64,000 bases of DNA, taken from CAWCTB01 sp963798275 (lineage in GTDB: Bacteria > Acidobacteriota > Terriglobia > Terriglobales > Acidobacteriaceae). Numbering within the stretch: position 1 is the first letter of the stretch; each line of letters starts with the position of its first letter. Positions 63,725-64,000 of this stretch are shown here, piece after piece. The position numbers and the translations under genes are program-made. Below the pieces are notes generated by a model that was not told the DNA's origin, did no database searches, and saw only the letters and a program-made list of their open reading frames with translations. The stretch spans positions 62,001 through 126,000 of the forward strand of contig CAWCTB010000015.1 in the NCBI GenBank assembly GCA_963798275.1, in the 5' to 3' direction.

Positions 63725-64000
63725 TCAGACGCTGGCGACGGGCACCGCAGTGCGCTTGGGAATCAGTTCGCCGATCCGGCGTATCTTTGCGCTCCACGCC
63801 TCTTAGCTTTTCCTCGATGCGTTCGTAGCCGCGATCGATGTGGTAGACGCGGTCGATGATGGTCTCACCATCGGCGACCAGGGCGGCAAGCACCAGCGAA
63901 GCCGACGCGCGCAGATCGCTGGCCTGCACTGCGGCTCCGCTGAGAGGCGTCTTGCCGCGAACCACGGCGCGGCGTCCGTCGATCTTGATGTTGGCGCCCA
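63725..64000 (-). CDS. murA: UDP-N-acetylglucosamine 1-carboxyvinyltransferase, 3'-part (frameshift)
   Basis: C-terminal end of MurA, which starts cell-wall precursor synthesis. The visible part reads VRGKTPLSGAAVQASDLRAS, LVLAALVADGETIIDRVYHI and DRGYERIEEKLRGV. A frameshift near 63800 then gives AKIRRIGELIPKRTAVPVAS and the stop at 63725-63727. The start is outside the window. Convergent with aroA, a paralogous enolpyruvyl transferase. Confidence 0.88.

Noticed and set aside
1..64000. CRISPR array
   Set aside because: No regularly spaced direct repeats with unique spacers were found by eye.

Overview
The window looks like a chromosomal segment of a GC-rich Gram-negative bacterium, most likely an acidobacterium (Terriglobia/Koribacter-like). 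The evidence is two PEP-CTERM secreted proteins, a TIGR03118-type beta-propeller-like protein, paired DUF3604 lipoproteins, an outer-membrane channel and an RND efflux system. The taxon is inferred from gene content, not from a database match. Many genes are split by single-base frameshifts or one stop codon (about 25 in 64 kb, including leuB, frdA, aroA, pyrF and thiD). Genes of similar type nearby are intact, so most breaks are probably consensus or assembly errors. Split genes are therefore annotated as one gene each.

Layout. 1-4039: leucine operon leuA(partial)-leuB-leuC-leuD. 4167-5384: a DUF5996 protein and a lone UBP-type zinc finger. 5551-7470: a small scar of mobile-element activity, with a half copy of tRNA-Arg, a PEP-CTERM gene, an intact tRNA-Arg(CCU) and a decayed tyrosine recombinase 63 bp past the tRNA. 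7748-11100: fumarate reductase/succinate dehydrogenase frdABCD. 11798-16605 (minus): response regulator, histidine kinase, outer-membrane channel and cupredoxin-like protein in one operon, with Pho-box-like repeats phased at 11 bp upstream. 16847-18007: second PEP-CTERM protein. 18238-21621: four-gene minus operon with two paralogous ArsA/Get3-like ATPases and two paralogous small hydrophobic proteins, divergent from a membrane-anchored protein. 21667-23718: carbon-starvation transporter CstA.

24175-33497 is a plus-strand run of envelope genes: two DUF3604 (PHP-like) lipoproteins, two small membrane proteins, a PpiC-type prolyl isomerase and three consecutive HupE/UreJ-family membrane proteins. 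33894-36590 holds a glycosyltransferase and a polysaccharide flippase. 36598-39064 holds DUF4184, a metallo-beta-lactamase-fold hydrolase, a SpoIIAA-like protein and secG. 39299-46244 is an island on the opposite strand, with a truncated DDE transposase followed by a czcCBA-type heavy-metal efflux system. It sits between secG and the tRNA-Leu(GAG)-tpiA-OGFr-like-pgk-gap block, so it appears to have split an ancestral tpiA/secG neighbourhood.

50782-64000 is housekeeping and hypothetical: a PNK-like kinase with an Arg/Gly-rich tail, mscS, a methyltransferase, a STAS antagonist, pyrF, rlpA, thiD, zinc-ribbon and PspC proteins, a TPR protein, an alpha/beta hydrolase, DUF1579, aroA and the 3' end of murA.

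The best candidate for an undescribed system is the paired-ATPase/paired-small-protein operon at 18238-21621. One ATPase appears to lack the switch I aspartate and the other has a diverged switch II, which suggests an obligate hetero-complex acting on membrane proteins. The second candidate is the DUF3604-PpiC-HupE envelope cluster.
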